The notes: generated by a model from the sequence alone, not told the origin. A stretch of 10,601 bases of DNA from Faecalibacterium sp. (GCA_017483235.1 JAFULE010000243.1:1-10601), one strand, 5' to 3'; shown: positions 1 through 6,566, counted from the stretch's first letter. Translations and numbers: made by a program.

Positions 1-876
1 GCCCACCAGATTGTACAGGGTGCGGTCGGTGTTTTCGGCCCGCAGCTGCACATTGGCCCAGGGGCGGTGACCGGTGCGGGGGTCGCGCAGGCCCACCGGG
101 CGCAGCGGCCCGAAGCGCATGGTATCGGTGCCGCGGCCGGCCATGATCTCGATGGGCATACAGCCCTCGTAAACGGTTACGCCCCCGTCCTTTTTATTTT
201 CCGCATTTTCGGCCTCTTTGTCAAATGCATGCAGGGGGGCCCGCTCGGCCGATGCCAGCGCGGCGTGGAACGCCTCGTATTCCTCTTTATTAAAGGGGCA
301 GTTCAGATAGTCCGCTTCGCCCCGACCATACCGGCTGGCGGCAAACACCTTGTCGTAATCAAGGCTTTCGGCGGTGACAATGGGGGCCACCGCATCGTAA
401 AAATTCAGCCGCTGGTCGCCGGTCAGCCGGCCGATCCAATCGGCCAGCTCGCCCTCGGTCAGGGGGCCGGTGGCCACAAGGATGGGCTCATCTTCGGCAA
501 AGCCGGTCACTTCCATGCGATGCACCGTAATGTTGGGCTCGGCCTGCACCATGGCGGTCACCGCCGCCGAAAAGGCATCACGGTCCACCGCCAGCGCACC
601 GCCGGCGGCCACACGTGCAGTTTCGGCCGCCTGCAGCAGCCGGCTGCCCATCAGCCGCATTTCAGCTTTCAGCAGGCCGCTGGCCGAATCCAGCCGCTCG
701 GCCTTCAAACTGTTGGAGCAGATCAGCTCGGCAAAGCTCTCGGCCTTGTGGGCAGGGGAAAATTTGCAGGGCTTCTGCTCGTACAGATCCACCTTCACGC
801 CCCGGGCGGCCAGCCACAGCGCAGCCTCGCAGCCGGCCAGGCCCGCGCCCAGAACCTTTACCTTATAGTCGCTCAT
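1..876 (-). CDS. trmFO: TrmFO, folate-dependent tRNA (uracil-54-C5) methyltransferase, C-terminus cut by window edge
   Basis: This FAD enzyme makes 5-methyluridine at position 54 of the tRNA T-loop, with methylene-tetrahydrofolate as carbon donor. The first 292 residues are present; family members have roughly 435-440, so about a third lies beyond base 1. Seen: an N-terminal FAD-binding GAGLAGCEAA (residues 10-19), then LICSNSLKA with a Cys at 53, and YEGCMPIEIMAGRG with a Cys at 239. By family knowledge these two cysteines match Cys53 and Cys226 of the Bacillus subtilis enzyme, which take part in catalysis. About 13 extra residues lie between them, and a Lys/Glu/Asn-rich stretch near 219-233 looks like the insertion. 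The ATG at 876 overlaps the topA stop (ATGA), and a purine-rich AAGGGCGG inside the topA end can serve as ribosome binding site. Both points favour translational coupling. The order dprA-topA-trmFO is typical of Firmicutes. Confidence 0.96.
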   Translation of the reverse strand, partial: MSDYKVKVLGAGLAGCEAALWLAARGVKVDLYEQKPCKFSPAHKAESFAELICSNSLKAERLDSASGLLKAEMRLMGSRLLQAAETARVAAGGALAVDRDAFSAAVTAMVQAEPNITVHRMEVTGFAEDEPILVATGPLTEGELADWIGRLTGDQRLNFYDAVAPIVTAESLDYDKVFAASRYGRGEADYLNCPFNKEEYEAFHAALASAERAPLHAFDKEAENAENKKDGGVTVYEGCMPIEIMAGRGTDTMRFGPLRPVGLRDPRTGHRPWANVQLRAENTDRTLYNLVG

Positions 877-2975
877 ACGCTGCCGCCCTTCTGCACGGTG
901 GTTTCGTAGCCGCAGCCCTCTTTGGCGCAGTACAGCCGGCTGCCCTTTTTGAACAGGGTAGCGCCGCACTTTTCGCAGGTGGTGGCCACCGGCTCGTCCC
1001 AGGTCATATAATCACATTCGGGGTAGCACTCGCACCCGTAATACACCCGGCCCTTGGCGCTTTTTCGCAGCAGCATGCGGCCCTTGCCGCACTTGGGGCA
1101 GATGCCGCCGGTATCCTTGACGATCCGCTTGGTGTTGCGGCAGTCCGGATAGCCGGCGCAGGCCAGAAACTTGCCGTACTTGCCGGTTTTGATCAGCATG
1201 GGCTTGCCGCACTTTTCGCACACCTCACCCGATACCTCATCCGGCACACGCACAAATTTGCCCTGCATATTGGTTTCGGCGGTGTGCAGGGTGCTGACCA
1301 AGCCCTGATGGAACTGACCCACAGTAGCTTTCCAGTCGGCCTGCCCATGCTCAACATCGTCCAGCATTCGCTCCATACCGGCCGAGAAGGTCACGTCCAC
1401 AATATCGGGGAAATGCTCTTTCAGCACGCCGTTGACGGTGCGGCCCAGCACGGTGGGCTTCAGCTTTTTCTGCTCACGCTCCACATAGCCGCGGTCGATG
1501 ATGGTGGTGATGATGGGCGCATAGGTGGAAGGCCGGCCAATGCCGTTTTCTTCCAGCGCCCGGATCAGGGTGGCTTCGGTGTAACGGGCGGGAGGCTGGG
1601 TAAACTTCTGCTCGCTGGTCAGAGCGCGCAGCTTCAGCACCTGTCCCTCTTCCAGCGGGGGCAGGCTGGTTTCTTTCTTTTCCTTTTCGTCGCTGCCTTC
1701 TTCGTACAGGGCGGTAAAGCCGTCGAAGGTAACGGTAAAGCCGCTGGCGCGGAAGCGGTAATCTCCCGCGGCCACCGTAACACCGACCGTATCCTGCTGG
1801 CAGTCGGCCATCTGGCTGGCCATAAAGCGGCTCCAGATCATACGGTACAGCTTGGCCAGATCGGCCGAGTAGTTGGGGTTGCCCAGCAGGCTGCGGTCCA
1901 CCTCATCGGGGGTCAGCGAGGGCACCGAAGGACGAATGGCCTCGTGGGCATCCTGCGCGTTGGCATTGCGTGCTTTCCACTTGCGCTTGCCGGGGAACAC
2001 ATACTGCTCGCCGTAGGTGGCGGCAATATACTCCTTGGCGGCAGCCACCGCCTCGTCCGAAATGCGCAGGCTGTCGGTACGCATATAGGTGATCAGGCCC
2101 AGGGTGCCGTGCCCTGCAATGTCCACACCTTCGTACAGGGTCTGGGCAGCACGCATGGTACGGCTGGCGGTAAAGCCCAGCTTACGGCTGGCTTCCTGCT
2201 GCAGCGACGAGGTGATAAAGGCAGGGGTGGGGCTTTTCTGCCGCTTGCCGCGGCGCAGCTCGGCCACCACATACTCGGCGCCTTCCAGCCCGGCTTCGAT
2301 GGCACGGGCCTCGGCTTCGGTTTTGGGCAGCAGTTTTTTGCCGGCAGCGTCGGTGGCAAGGCGGGCGGTAAACTTTTTGCTGCCCGCGCCCAGCGCCGCG
2401 TCCACATTCCAGTATTCTTCGGGCTTGAACTTTTCAATTTCGGCCTCGCGGTCGTCGATCATGCGCACAGCTACGCTCTGCACACGGCCGGCCGAAAGAC
2501 GCTTACGCACCTTCTGCCACAAAAAAGGGCTGATCTTGTAGCCCACCAACCGGTCCAGTGCGCGGCGGGTCTGCTGGGCATTGAACAGGTTTTCATTGAT
2601 GGCACGGGGCGCGGCCATGCCCTTCTGCACACCCTTCTTGGTGATCTCGTCAAAGGTCACACGGTTGGGTTCTTTGGGGTCCATTCCCAGCACATAGGCC
2701 AGATGCCAGCTGATGGCTTCACCTTCCCGGTCCGGGTCGGTTGCCAGATAGATCTGGTCGCACTTTTTGGCCTCGCTTTTCAGTTCTTTGATCAGTTTTT
2801 CCTTACCGCGGATGCTGATATACTGCAGATCGAAGGTCTGCTCGTTCACACCCAGCAGCGAAGAGGGCAGGTCGCGGATATGGCCCATGCTGGCCTTGAC
2901 CACATAATCCTTGCCCAGATATTTGCCAATGGTTTTTGCCTTGGCAGGCGATTCTACGATCACAAGTTTTGCCAT
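873..2975 (-). CDS. topA: DNA topoisomerase I (type IA)
   Basis: This 700-residue enzyme relaxes negatively supercoiled DNA by cutting and passing one strand. Seen: an N-terminal Toprim domain with Glu8 in VIVESPAKAKTIGKYLG and the metal-binding DPDRE (Asp80, Asp82, Glu84). GHIRDLP follows MAS at 31-37, and SAGRVQSVAVR is at 161-171. The catalytic tyrosine is Tyr297 in GLITYMRTDS, with Arg299 two residues on. The C-terminus carries three four-cysteine zinc-ribbon modules: about 586-612, 626-654 and 667-688. The start at 2975 gives the family N-terminus MAKLVIVESPAKAK. AAAGGAG lies 11 bases upstream, a slightly long spacing. An open frame continues to an ATG at 3017 but adds 14 residues not typical of the family. 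The gene lies 68 bases after dprA, with no terminator between them, and overlaps trmFO by 4 bases. It is full length, with all catalytic residues intact. Confidence 0.98.
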   Translation of the reverse strand: MAKLVIVESPAKAKTIGKYLGKDYVVKASMGHIRDLPSSLLGVNEQTFDLQYISIRGKEKLIKELKSEAKKCDQIYLATDPDREGEAISWHLAYVLGMDPKEPNRVTFDEITKKGVQKGMAAPRAINENLFNAQQTRRALDRLVGYKISPFLWQKVRKRLSAGRVQSVAVRMIDDREAEIEKFKPEEYWNVDAALGAGSKKFTARLATDAAGKKLLPKTEAEARAIEAGLEGAEYVVAELRRGKRQKSPTPAFITSSLQQEASRKLGFTASRTMRAAQTLYEGVDIAGHGTLGLITYMRTDSLRISDEAVAAAKEYIAATYGEQYVFPGKRKWKARNANAQDAHEAIRPSVPSLTPDEVDRSLLGNPNYSADLAKLYRMIWSRFMASQMADCQQDTVGVTVAAGDYRFRASGFTVTFDGFTALYEEGSDEKEKKETSLPPLEEGQVLKLRALTSEQKFTQPPARYTEATLIRALEENGIGRPSTYAPIITTIIDRGYVEREQKKLKPTVLGRTVNGVLKEHFPDIVDVTFSAGMERMLDDVEHGQADWKATVGQFHQGLVSTLHTAETNMQGKFVRVPDEVSGEVCEKCGKPMLIKTGKYGKFLACAGYPDCRNTKRIVKDTGGICPKCGKGRMLLRKSAKGRVYYGCECYPECDYMTWDEPVATTCEKCGATLFKKGSRLYCAKEGCGYETTVQKGGSV

Positions 2976-3043
2976 TGTGTCGGTTACTCCTTTACTTACT
3001 TCAAAGAGTTTTATCATAAGCCGGTATTCTTCCGGCGGGGTTG

Positions 3044-4219
3044 CTATTTTAGTTTATATTGCCGGCCGGGCAGGGCAACAATTCTGCCCGCCATTTCCAG
3101 CGCAGTCAGCGTGCCCAGCAAGGCGCCCATGGTAAGGCCGGTTTCGCCCATCAGGGCACCCAGGCCCTTGGGGGTGGGGCCAATGCAGCCCAGCACCGCA
3201 GCCTGCTGCGGGGTAAGAGTGGTTGTTTCGGGTTCTTCCTCTCCCATTTCGGCACAGATGGGCTGCCGTTGTACCGGCAGGCCGATGGCCTGCAAAATTT
3301 CCCGCCCGGTCATGGCGGGGCGGGCACGGCCGCTTTCCAGCAGCTCATTGGTGCCCTGCGACAGGCTGGAAAAAATGCTGCCCGGCACTGCGTACACCGG
3401 GCGGCCGTACCGCTCGGCGTGGGCAACGGTAGACATGGTGCCGCTGCGCTGGCGGGCTTCCACCACCAAAAGGGCCGACGAAAGCCCTGCAATGATGCGG
3501 TTGCGCTGTAAAAAAGCGGTGCCGTGGGTGGTGCTTTCCACCGGCGGGTATTCACTGACCACCACGCCATGCTGCTCGATTTTGCGGCGCAGGGCCGCAT
3601 TGCCGGCCGGATAGGTGCGATGAATGGGCACCCCCAGCACCGCAATGGTGGGCGCATCGCTTGCTACCGCGGCTTTGTGGCCCTCGCTGTCCAGCCCGTC
3701 GGCCAGACCGCTTACGATCACCGCGCCGCTTTGGGCAATGGTTTTGCCCAGCCGGGCAGCTGCCTCCACCCCATAGGGGCTGGGCTTGCGGCTGCCTACC
3801 ATGCCCACCGTAAAGGCTGTGTTCAGATAGCGGATTTCCCCGGTGCAGTACAGCACCAGAGGCAGATCGTCCAGATTGGACAGCGCCACCGGATAGGCCG
3901 GCAGATCCGGGGTAACCACCCGGATCCCCTTGGCTTCGCAACATTGCAGCACTGGCGCAAAATCGGCCGGTGTATGCAGATTTTCGGCCAGCCGCCGGGC
4001 CGCACTGCTGCCCGCTGCCGCGGCAAATCGCTCGGTATCATGCCGCTGCTGCCACACCTGCTTTGCACCGCCGTAGGCATTGAGCACCAGCCTTGCATGG
4101 GCAAAGCCGGGGTGCAGCAGGTCGGCCAGCCAAAGCCAATACAGGGGCGCTTCGTATTCCACTTCGAGGGTGATGTCCTCGCCGCAGGCCAGCCGCTCCA
4201 ACGGGGTGGGCGCGCTCAC
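3044..4219 (-). CDS. dprA: DprA/Smf, DNA-processing protein and RecA loader
   Basis: DprA binds incoming single-stranded DNA during transformation, protects it and loads RecA. It is also widespread in bacteria not known to be competent. With the GTG start at 4219 the protein has 391 residues. Seen: an N-terminal region (1-95) with no strong motif, then the Rossmann-like DprA core. Core motifs are GSRKPSPYG (142-150), SGLADGLDSEGHKAA (170-184), AVLGVPIHRTYPAGN (193-207), SEYPP (222-226), LQRNRIIAGLSSALLVVEA (237-255) and YAVPGS (276-281). A DprA-type winged helix follows at 335-391. The segments GLDSEGHKAA and SGTMSTVAHA deviate mildly from the usual IDxxAHxAAL and SGSLxTAxxA. The start at 4219 overlaps the upstream gene's stop (GTGA), with a G6 run 7 bases upstream. 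A further GTG at 4243 would add 8 residues but has no such run. The function in this organism is inferred from the family. Confidence 0.95.
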   Translation of the reverse strand: MSAPTPLERLACGEDITLEVEYEAPLYWLWLADLLHPGFAHARLVLNAYGGAKQVWQQRHDTERFAAAAGSSAARRLAENLHTPADFAPVLQCCEAKGIRVVTPDLPAYPVALSNLDDLPLVLYCTGEIRYLNTAFTVGMVGSRKPSPYGVEAAARLGKTIAQSGAVIVSGLADGLDSEGHKAAVASDAPTIAVLGVPIHRTYPAGNAALRRKIEQHGVVVSEYPPVESTTHGTAFLQRNRIIAGLSSALLVVEARQRSGTMSTVAHAERYGRPVYAVPGSIFSSLSQGTNELLESGRARPAMTGREILQAIGLPVQRQPICAEMGEEEPETTTLTPQQAAVLGCIGPTPKGLGALMGETGLTMGALLGTLTALEMAGRIVALPGRQYKLK

Positions 4220-4995
4220 AGCGCAGCCCCCCGGAAATGCCACAGCAGTACACTGCCCGCAATGCCGGCGTTCAGGCTTTCGGCCTTGTCGGTCATGGGG
4301 ATGCGCACCGCTTTTTCGCAGGCAGCCACCGTTTCATCGGTCAGGCCCTGCCCCTCGCTGCCCACCACAAGGCAGACGCCGCCGGGGCAGGCGGTATCCA
4401 CCACCGACAGCGGCTGTGAGTTGTACAGCGCCGCCGCTACAGTCAGGATCCCCATTTCCCGCATTTTTTCCACCGCAATGGCCATGCCGCCCACCTGCAC
4501 CACCGGAATACGCACCGCAGCGCCCATGGAGGCGCGCAGCGTTTTGGGCGAAAAGGGAGACGCACAGCCGTCGCTTAAAATAACCCCGTCAAAACCAAAG
4601 GCAGCGGCGCTGCGGATCAGGGTGCCCACATTGCCGGGGTCCTGCACACGCTCCAGCGCCAGATACCGTCCGCCGGGGTGCACCGCATCCCAGCCGGGGG
4701 CAGGGGTTTCGAACACACCGAACACCCCCTGATTGCTGCCCACATCGGCCAGTTTTTCGGCCACATGGGGCTTGATCAGAAAATGCTCGCCGGGCAGCTG
4801 TGCCAAATCGGGGTTCTTTTCCAAAGCTTTTTCGGTCACATACAGCTCCAGCAGCGGGGTGCCCTTGGCCAGTTCGGGGCAAAGCTTAGCCCCCTCGGCC
4901 AGAAAGCGGCCCTCCTGCTGGCGGAACGCCGCAGAGGAAGAAAGCTTTGCAGCATATTTGATCTTCGCATTGTCGCGGCTGGTGATCTGTTCCAT
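4216..4995 (-). CDS. TrmH/SpoU-family RNA 2'-O-methyltransferase
   Basis: This 259-residue protein belongs to the SPOUT (SpoU/TrmH) class, which uses S-adenosylmethionine to methylate ribose 2'-OH groups in rRNA or tRNA. Seen: an N-terminal substrate-binding part (about 1-100, opening MEQITSRDNAKIK), then the knotted catalytic domain. Motif 1 is DPGNVGTLIRSAAAFG with Asn122 and Arg128. Motif 2 is VVGSEGQGL with Glu214. Motif 3 is IPMTDKAESLNAGIAGSVLL (232-251). The target nucleotide cannot be read from the sequence; RlmB-like 23S rRNA or TrmH-like tRNA targets are both possible, so no symbol is given. The ATG at 4995 gives the family N-terminus. Only a G-run (GGGGGC) precedes it, 10 bases upstream. 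A longer open frame to 5166 would cross the rplT terminator and is rejected. The stop overlaps the dprA GTG. A methyltransferase of this family after rplT is common in Firmicutes. I see no convincing promoter for it between the terminator and its start. Confidence 0.95.
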   Translation of the reverse strand: MEQITSRDNAKIKYAAKLSSSAAFRQQEGRFLAEGAKLCPELAKGTPLLELYVTEKALEKNPDLAQLPGEHFLIKPHVAEKLADVGSNQGVFGVFETPAPGWDAVHPGGRYLALERVQDPGNVGTLIRSAAAFGFDGVILSDGCASPFSPKTLRASMGAAVRIPVVQVGGMAIAVEKMREMGILTVAAALYNSQPLSVVDTACPGGVCLVVGSEGQGLTDETVAACEKAVRIPMTDKAESLNAGIAGSVLLWHFRGAAL

Positions 4996-5050
4996 CTGTG
5001 TTCTGCCCCCGTTTTTTTGATGTTTTTGGGGAAAATACCCCCATAACGCA

Positions 5051-5079
5051 AAAGGGACGCCCGCGTGTGCGCGGGCGTC
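5051..5079 (-). terminator. Intrinsic terminator after rplT
   Basis: A perfect 10-bp stem pairs GACGCCCGCG (5056-5065 on plus) with CGCGGGCGTC (5070-5079) around a 4-base loop. Read on the minus strand it is followed by CCTTTTGCG, a short U-run. It sits 52 bases after the rplT stop and separates the ribosomal-protein operon from the methyltransferase-dprA-topA-trmFO group. The U-tract is short, so some read-through into the downstream genes is plausible. Confidence 0.8.
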
Positions 5080-5131
5080 GGCTTTCGTTGCGTTTGTTAT
5101 GCCAAGCGCCTGCGTCTGACTTTTGTTAAAA

Positions 5132-5482
5132 TCAGGCGTTCTTGACGCTCTCGACCAGAGCGGCAAAGCTCTTGGGATCGTTGATGGCCATCTCGCTCAG
5201 CATCTTGCGGTTCAGCTCGATGCCCTGCTTCTTCAGACCATTCATGAAGGTGCTGTAGTTCATGCCCAGGGGGCGAACAGCGTTGTTGATGCGCATGATC
5301 CACAGGTTGCGGAACTGACGCTTCTTCATGCGGCGGCCAGCCAGAGCGTAGTTGCCGCTCTTCATGACCTGCTGCTTGGCCATCTTAAAATGCTTGCTCT
5401 TGGAACCGTAGAAGCCCTTTGCCAGCTTCAGAGTCTTCTTACGACGTTTGTGGGTCATGGTAGCGCCTTTGATACGTGCCAT
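5132..5482 (-). CDS. rplT: 50S ribosomal protein L20
   Basis: L20 binds 23S rRNA early in assembly of the large ribosomal subunit. In several bacteria it also represses its own operon by binding the mRNA. The 116-residue length fits the family. Seen: the basic N-terminal tail opening MARIKGATMTHKRRKKTLKLA, then GFYGSKSKHFKMAKQQVMKS, and the globular part with RRMKKRQFRNLWIMRINNA and a C-terminal GIELNRKMLSEMAINDP. The ATG at 5482 is preceded by AAAGGAG (AGGAG at 5493-5497, 10 bases upstream). It lies 55 bases after rpmI, and that gap shows no promoter or hairpin. It is the last gene of the infC operon. Confidence 0.99.
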   Translation of the reverse strand: MARIKGATMTHKRRKKTLKLAKGFYGSKSKHFKMAKQQVMKSGNYALAGRRMKKRQFRNLWIMRINNAVRPLGMNYSTFMNGLKKQGIELNRKMLSEMAINDPKSFAALVESVKNA

Positions 5483-5537
5483 TGTCTTCTATCTCCTTTG
5501 ATTATCCTTGTTGTTCAGCGTGCTTATTGGCCCACAA

Positions 5538-5738
5538 TCAGCCGTAGGGCAGCATGCGCTTCAGAGCGGCGGCGTTGGTCTCGTCAACATAGCAGGGCTG
5601 ACGGTAGCCGCGGGTGGTCTTGGTGGTCTTCTTGGTCAGGATGTGGCTGCGGAAAGCATGGCCGCGCTTGACCTTGCCGTTCTTGGTCAGCTTGAAGCGC
5701 TTCTTGGCGCCGGAATGAGTTTTCAGCTTGAGCTTCAT
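5538..5738 (-). CDS. rpmI: 50S ribosomal protein L35
   Basis: This is a small, very basic protein of the large ribosomal subunit. All 66 residues are present, the usual length. Seen: the family opening MKLKLKTHSGAKKRFKLT, then GKVKRGHAFRSHILTKKTTK, and the end AAALKRMLPYG. A perfect AGGAGG (5747-5752) sits 8 bases before the ATG at 5738. It lies 19 bases after the infC stop, consistent with co-transcription from the promoter upstream of infC. Confidence 0.99.
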   Translation of the reverse strand: MKLKLKTHSGAKKRFKLTKNGKVKRGHAFRSHILTKKTTKTTRGYRQPCYVDETNAAALKRMLPYG

Positions 5739-5757
5739 TGTAGTGTCCTCCTAAGAT

Positions 5758-6285
5758 TTACTTTGTGGCGTTGGGGATGAGCAGCATGGTCATCGTGCGG
5801 CCCTCGAGCATCGGCTTTTTGTCAGTGTGTGCCTGGGGCAGAGCCTCGGCAAAACGCTGCATCACTTCGGCGCCCAGGGCAGAGTGTGCCATTTCGCGGC
5901 CGCGGAAGCGGATCGAAACCTTCACCTTATGACCGCCTTCCAGGAATTTGGCTGCCTGGTTGGCCTTGGTGTTGAAGTCGTTGGTGTCGATGTTCAGCGA
6001 AAGGCGGACTTCTTTGACTTCTGCCACCTTCTGGTTCTTCTTGTTTTCCTTTTCCCGCTTCTGCTGTTCGAACCGGTACTTGCCGTAGTTCAGAATCTTG
6101 CATACAGGGGGAGTGGCCTGGGGAGCAATCTTTACCAGATCCAGATTGGCAGCTTCGGCGGCGGCCAGAGCCTCGCGCAGGCTGACAATGCCCATCTGGG
6201 TGCCGTCCGCTCCGATCAGACGAACCTCGCGATCGCGGATCGCACCATTGATTTCCAGTTCCTTCGTCTTTCCTTGGGTAGCGAT
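5758..6285 (-). CDS. infC: Translation initiation factor IF-3, probable AUC start
   Basis: IF3 binds the 30S subunit, keeps it apart from 50S and proofreads start-codon selection. From the AUC at 6285 it has 175 residues, the usual size. Seen: the N-domain with EINGAIRDREVRLIGADG (11-28) and LDLVKIAPQATPPVCKI (48-64), and YGKYRFEQQKREKE leading into a lysine-rich linker (about 67-90). The C-domain contains KEVRLSLNID, KVKVSIRFRGREMAH and a C-terminal GRTMTMLLIPNATK. There is no ATG at or just upstream of the conserved N-terminus. GGAGG (6295-6299) lies 9 bases before an ATC (6285-6283) and only 3 bases before an ATT (6291-6289). I choose ATC on spacing; ATT is the alternative and matches the known AUU start of infC in Escherichia coli and Bacillus. 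A non-AUG start lets IF3 discriminate against its own mRNA. It is the first gene of the operon. Confidence 0.97.
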   Translation of the reverse strand: MATQGKTKELEINGAIRDREVRLIGADGTQMGIVSLREALAAAEAANLDLVKIAPQATPPVCKILNYGKYRFEQQKREKENKKNQKVAEVKEVRLSLNIDTNDFNTKANQAAKFLEGGHKVKVSIRFRGREMAHSALGAEVMQRFAEALPQAHTDKKPMLEGRTMTMLLIPNATK

Positions 6286-6294
6286 TGGAATACA

Positions 6295-6299
6295 CCTCC
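6295..6299 (-). promoter_or_regulatory. infC ribosome binding site that decides the start
   Basis: GGAGG, extended to GGAGGTG, is the only strong Shine-Dalgarno match near the infC N-terminus. Spacing is 9 bases to ATC at 6285 and 3 bases to ATT at 6291, so it favours the AUC start. The open frame does continue upstream through this site to a TTG, but that region carries promoter-proximal leader hairpins rather than IF3-like protein. Confidence 0.75.
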
Positions 6300-6332
6300 G
6301 ATAAAATGCTGTGTGTTGATTGCAAACAGAAA

Positions 6333-6361
6333 CGCGGCCGCTTCGCAAGGAAGCCGCCGCG
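6333..6361 (-). other. Long hairpin in infC leader, downstream of the leader terminator
   Basis: Two 12-base arms (6350-6361 and 6333-6344) pair with a single G-G mismatch around a 5-base loop, CTTGC. On the minus strand the stem is followed by TTTCTGTTTG, a broken U-tract. It could be a second, weak terminator, a protein-binding stem, or a structure that keeps the nearby ribosome binding site open. Confidence 0.6.
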
Positions 6362-6371
6362 CATTACACCG

Positions 6372-6402
6372 AAAAAAAGCACACACCTTTTGCAGGTGCT
6401 GC
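6372..6402 (-). terminator. Intrinsic terminator inside the infC leader
   Basis: On the minus strand the arms GCAGCACCT and AGGTGTGTGC pair around a GCAAA loop, with one G-U pair and one bulged base, directly followed by seven U residues (6372-6378). It ends about 107 nt after the predicted start site and lies upstream of infC. Transcription must therefore pass it to reach infC, which is the layout of an attenuator. Confidence 0.82.
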
Positions 6403-6484
6403 CTTTTACCGTATAGCCCGGGGCCTGTTGACCCGCAAGGCGAGCGCGGCATGGTATGCCGATTGCTGCTTTCTTTACCAAGAT

Positions 6485-6513
6485 ATCTTACCACACCGCA
6501 GCGCCGGTGTCAA
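6485..6513 (-). promoter_or_regulatory. Sigma-A promoter of infC-rpmI-rplT
   Basis: A perfect -35 box TTGACA (6508-6513) and a -10 box TAAGAT (6485-6490, five of six consensus bases) are separated by exactly 17 bases. A TG one base before the -10 box gives an extended -10. The predicted start site is a G at 6478-6479. This is the strongest promoter-like sequence I found in the window, fitting a highly expressed translation operon. Confidence 0.88.
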
Positions 6514-6566
6514 GCATTTTGGGCCTGTTTTTTGTATATTTCTTTCAAAATTTTTGCACAAAATTT
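6514..6566 (-). promoter_or_regulatory. A/T-rich tract upstream of the infC promoter, possible UP element
   Basis: This tract of about 50 bases is strikingly A/T-rich in an otherwise GC-rich window. It lies between the addA terminator and the -35 box. It contains phased A and T runs and a near-palindromic pair, CAAAATTTTTG and CAAAATTTG (6546-6567 on plus). Such tracts can bind the RNA polymerase alpha subunit; a protein operator is the alternative. The role is inferred from position and composition. Confidence 0.4.

Larger units (their letters stand above)
6286..6478 (-). ncRNA. infC operon leader RNA, likely attenuation element (L20-leader candidate)
   Basis: The predicted transcript starts near 6478 (7 bases beyond the -10 box) and runs about 190 nt before the infC start, with no credible gene in it. 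In order it holds an A/G-rich 5' end, a small GGCAT/ATGCC hairpin (about 6446-6458), a GC-rich segment, an intrinsic terminator (6372-6402), a long hairpin (6333-6361) and the ribosome binding site. In Bacillus the same operon is controlled by L20 through leader attenuation, and Rfam has an L20-leader family for Firmicutes. Assigning this leader to that family is inference, since I could not match its L20-binding fold. The 319-base stretch between addA and infC contains only this leader, the promoter, the A/T tract and the addA terminator. Confidence 0.65.

Noticed and set aside
67..909. A 280-codon plus-strand open frame opposite trmFO
   Set aside because: Antisense to a recognised TrmFO; no recognisable protein features.
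2976..3017. Upstream ATG extending topA by 14 residues
   Set aside because: The family N-terminus begins at MAKLVIVESPAKAK and AAAGGAG sits before the start at 2975, not before 3017.
3013..3018. TATGAT as a -10 box for a topA promoter
   Set aside because: The hexamer 17 bases upstream (ACCCCG) bears no resemblance to a -35 box, so a separate promoter is not supported.
615..3614. A 999-codon open frame on the plus strand opposite trmFO, topA and dprA
   Set aside because: It is antisense to three clearly recognised genes, its translation shows no family motif, and GC-rich third positions keep stop codons rare on the opposite strand. It is a codon-bias shadow.
4996..5166. Upstream extension of the methyltransferase to 5166
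   Set aside because: It would run through the end of rplT and the terminator hairpin, and the added residues are not SpoU-like.
6286..6348. TTG-initiated extension of infC
   Set aside because: It runs into the leader hairpin and has no ribosome binding site; the conserved protein begins after the GGAGG site.
6216..6494. A 92-codon minus-strand frame across the infC leader
   Set aside because: Its start lies inside the promoter, and it runs out of frame into infC; no ribosome binding site.
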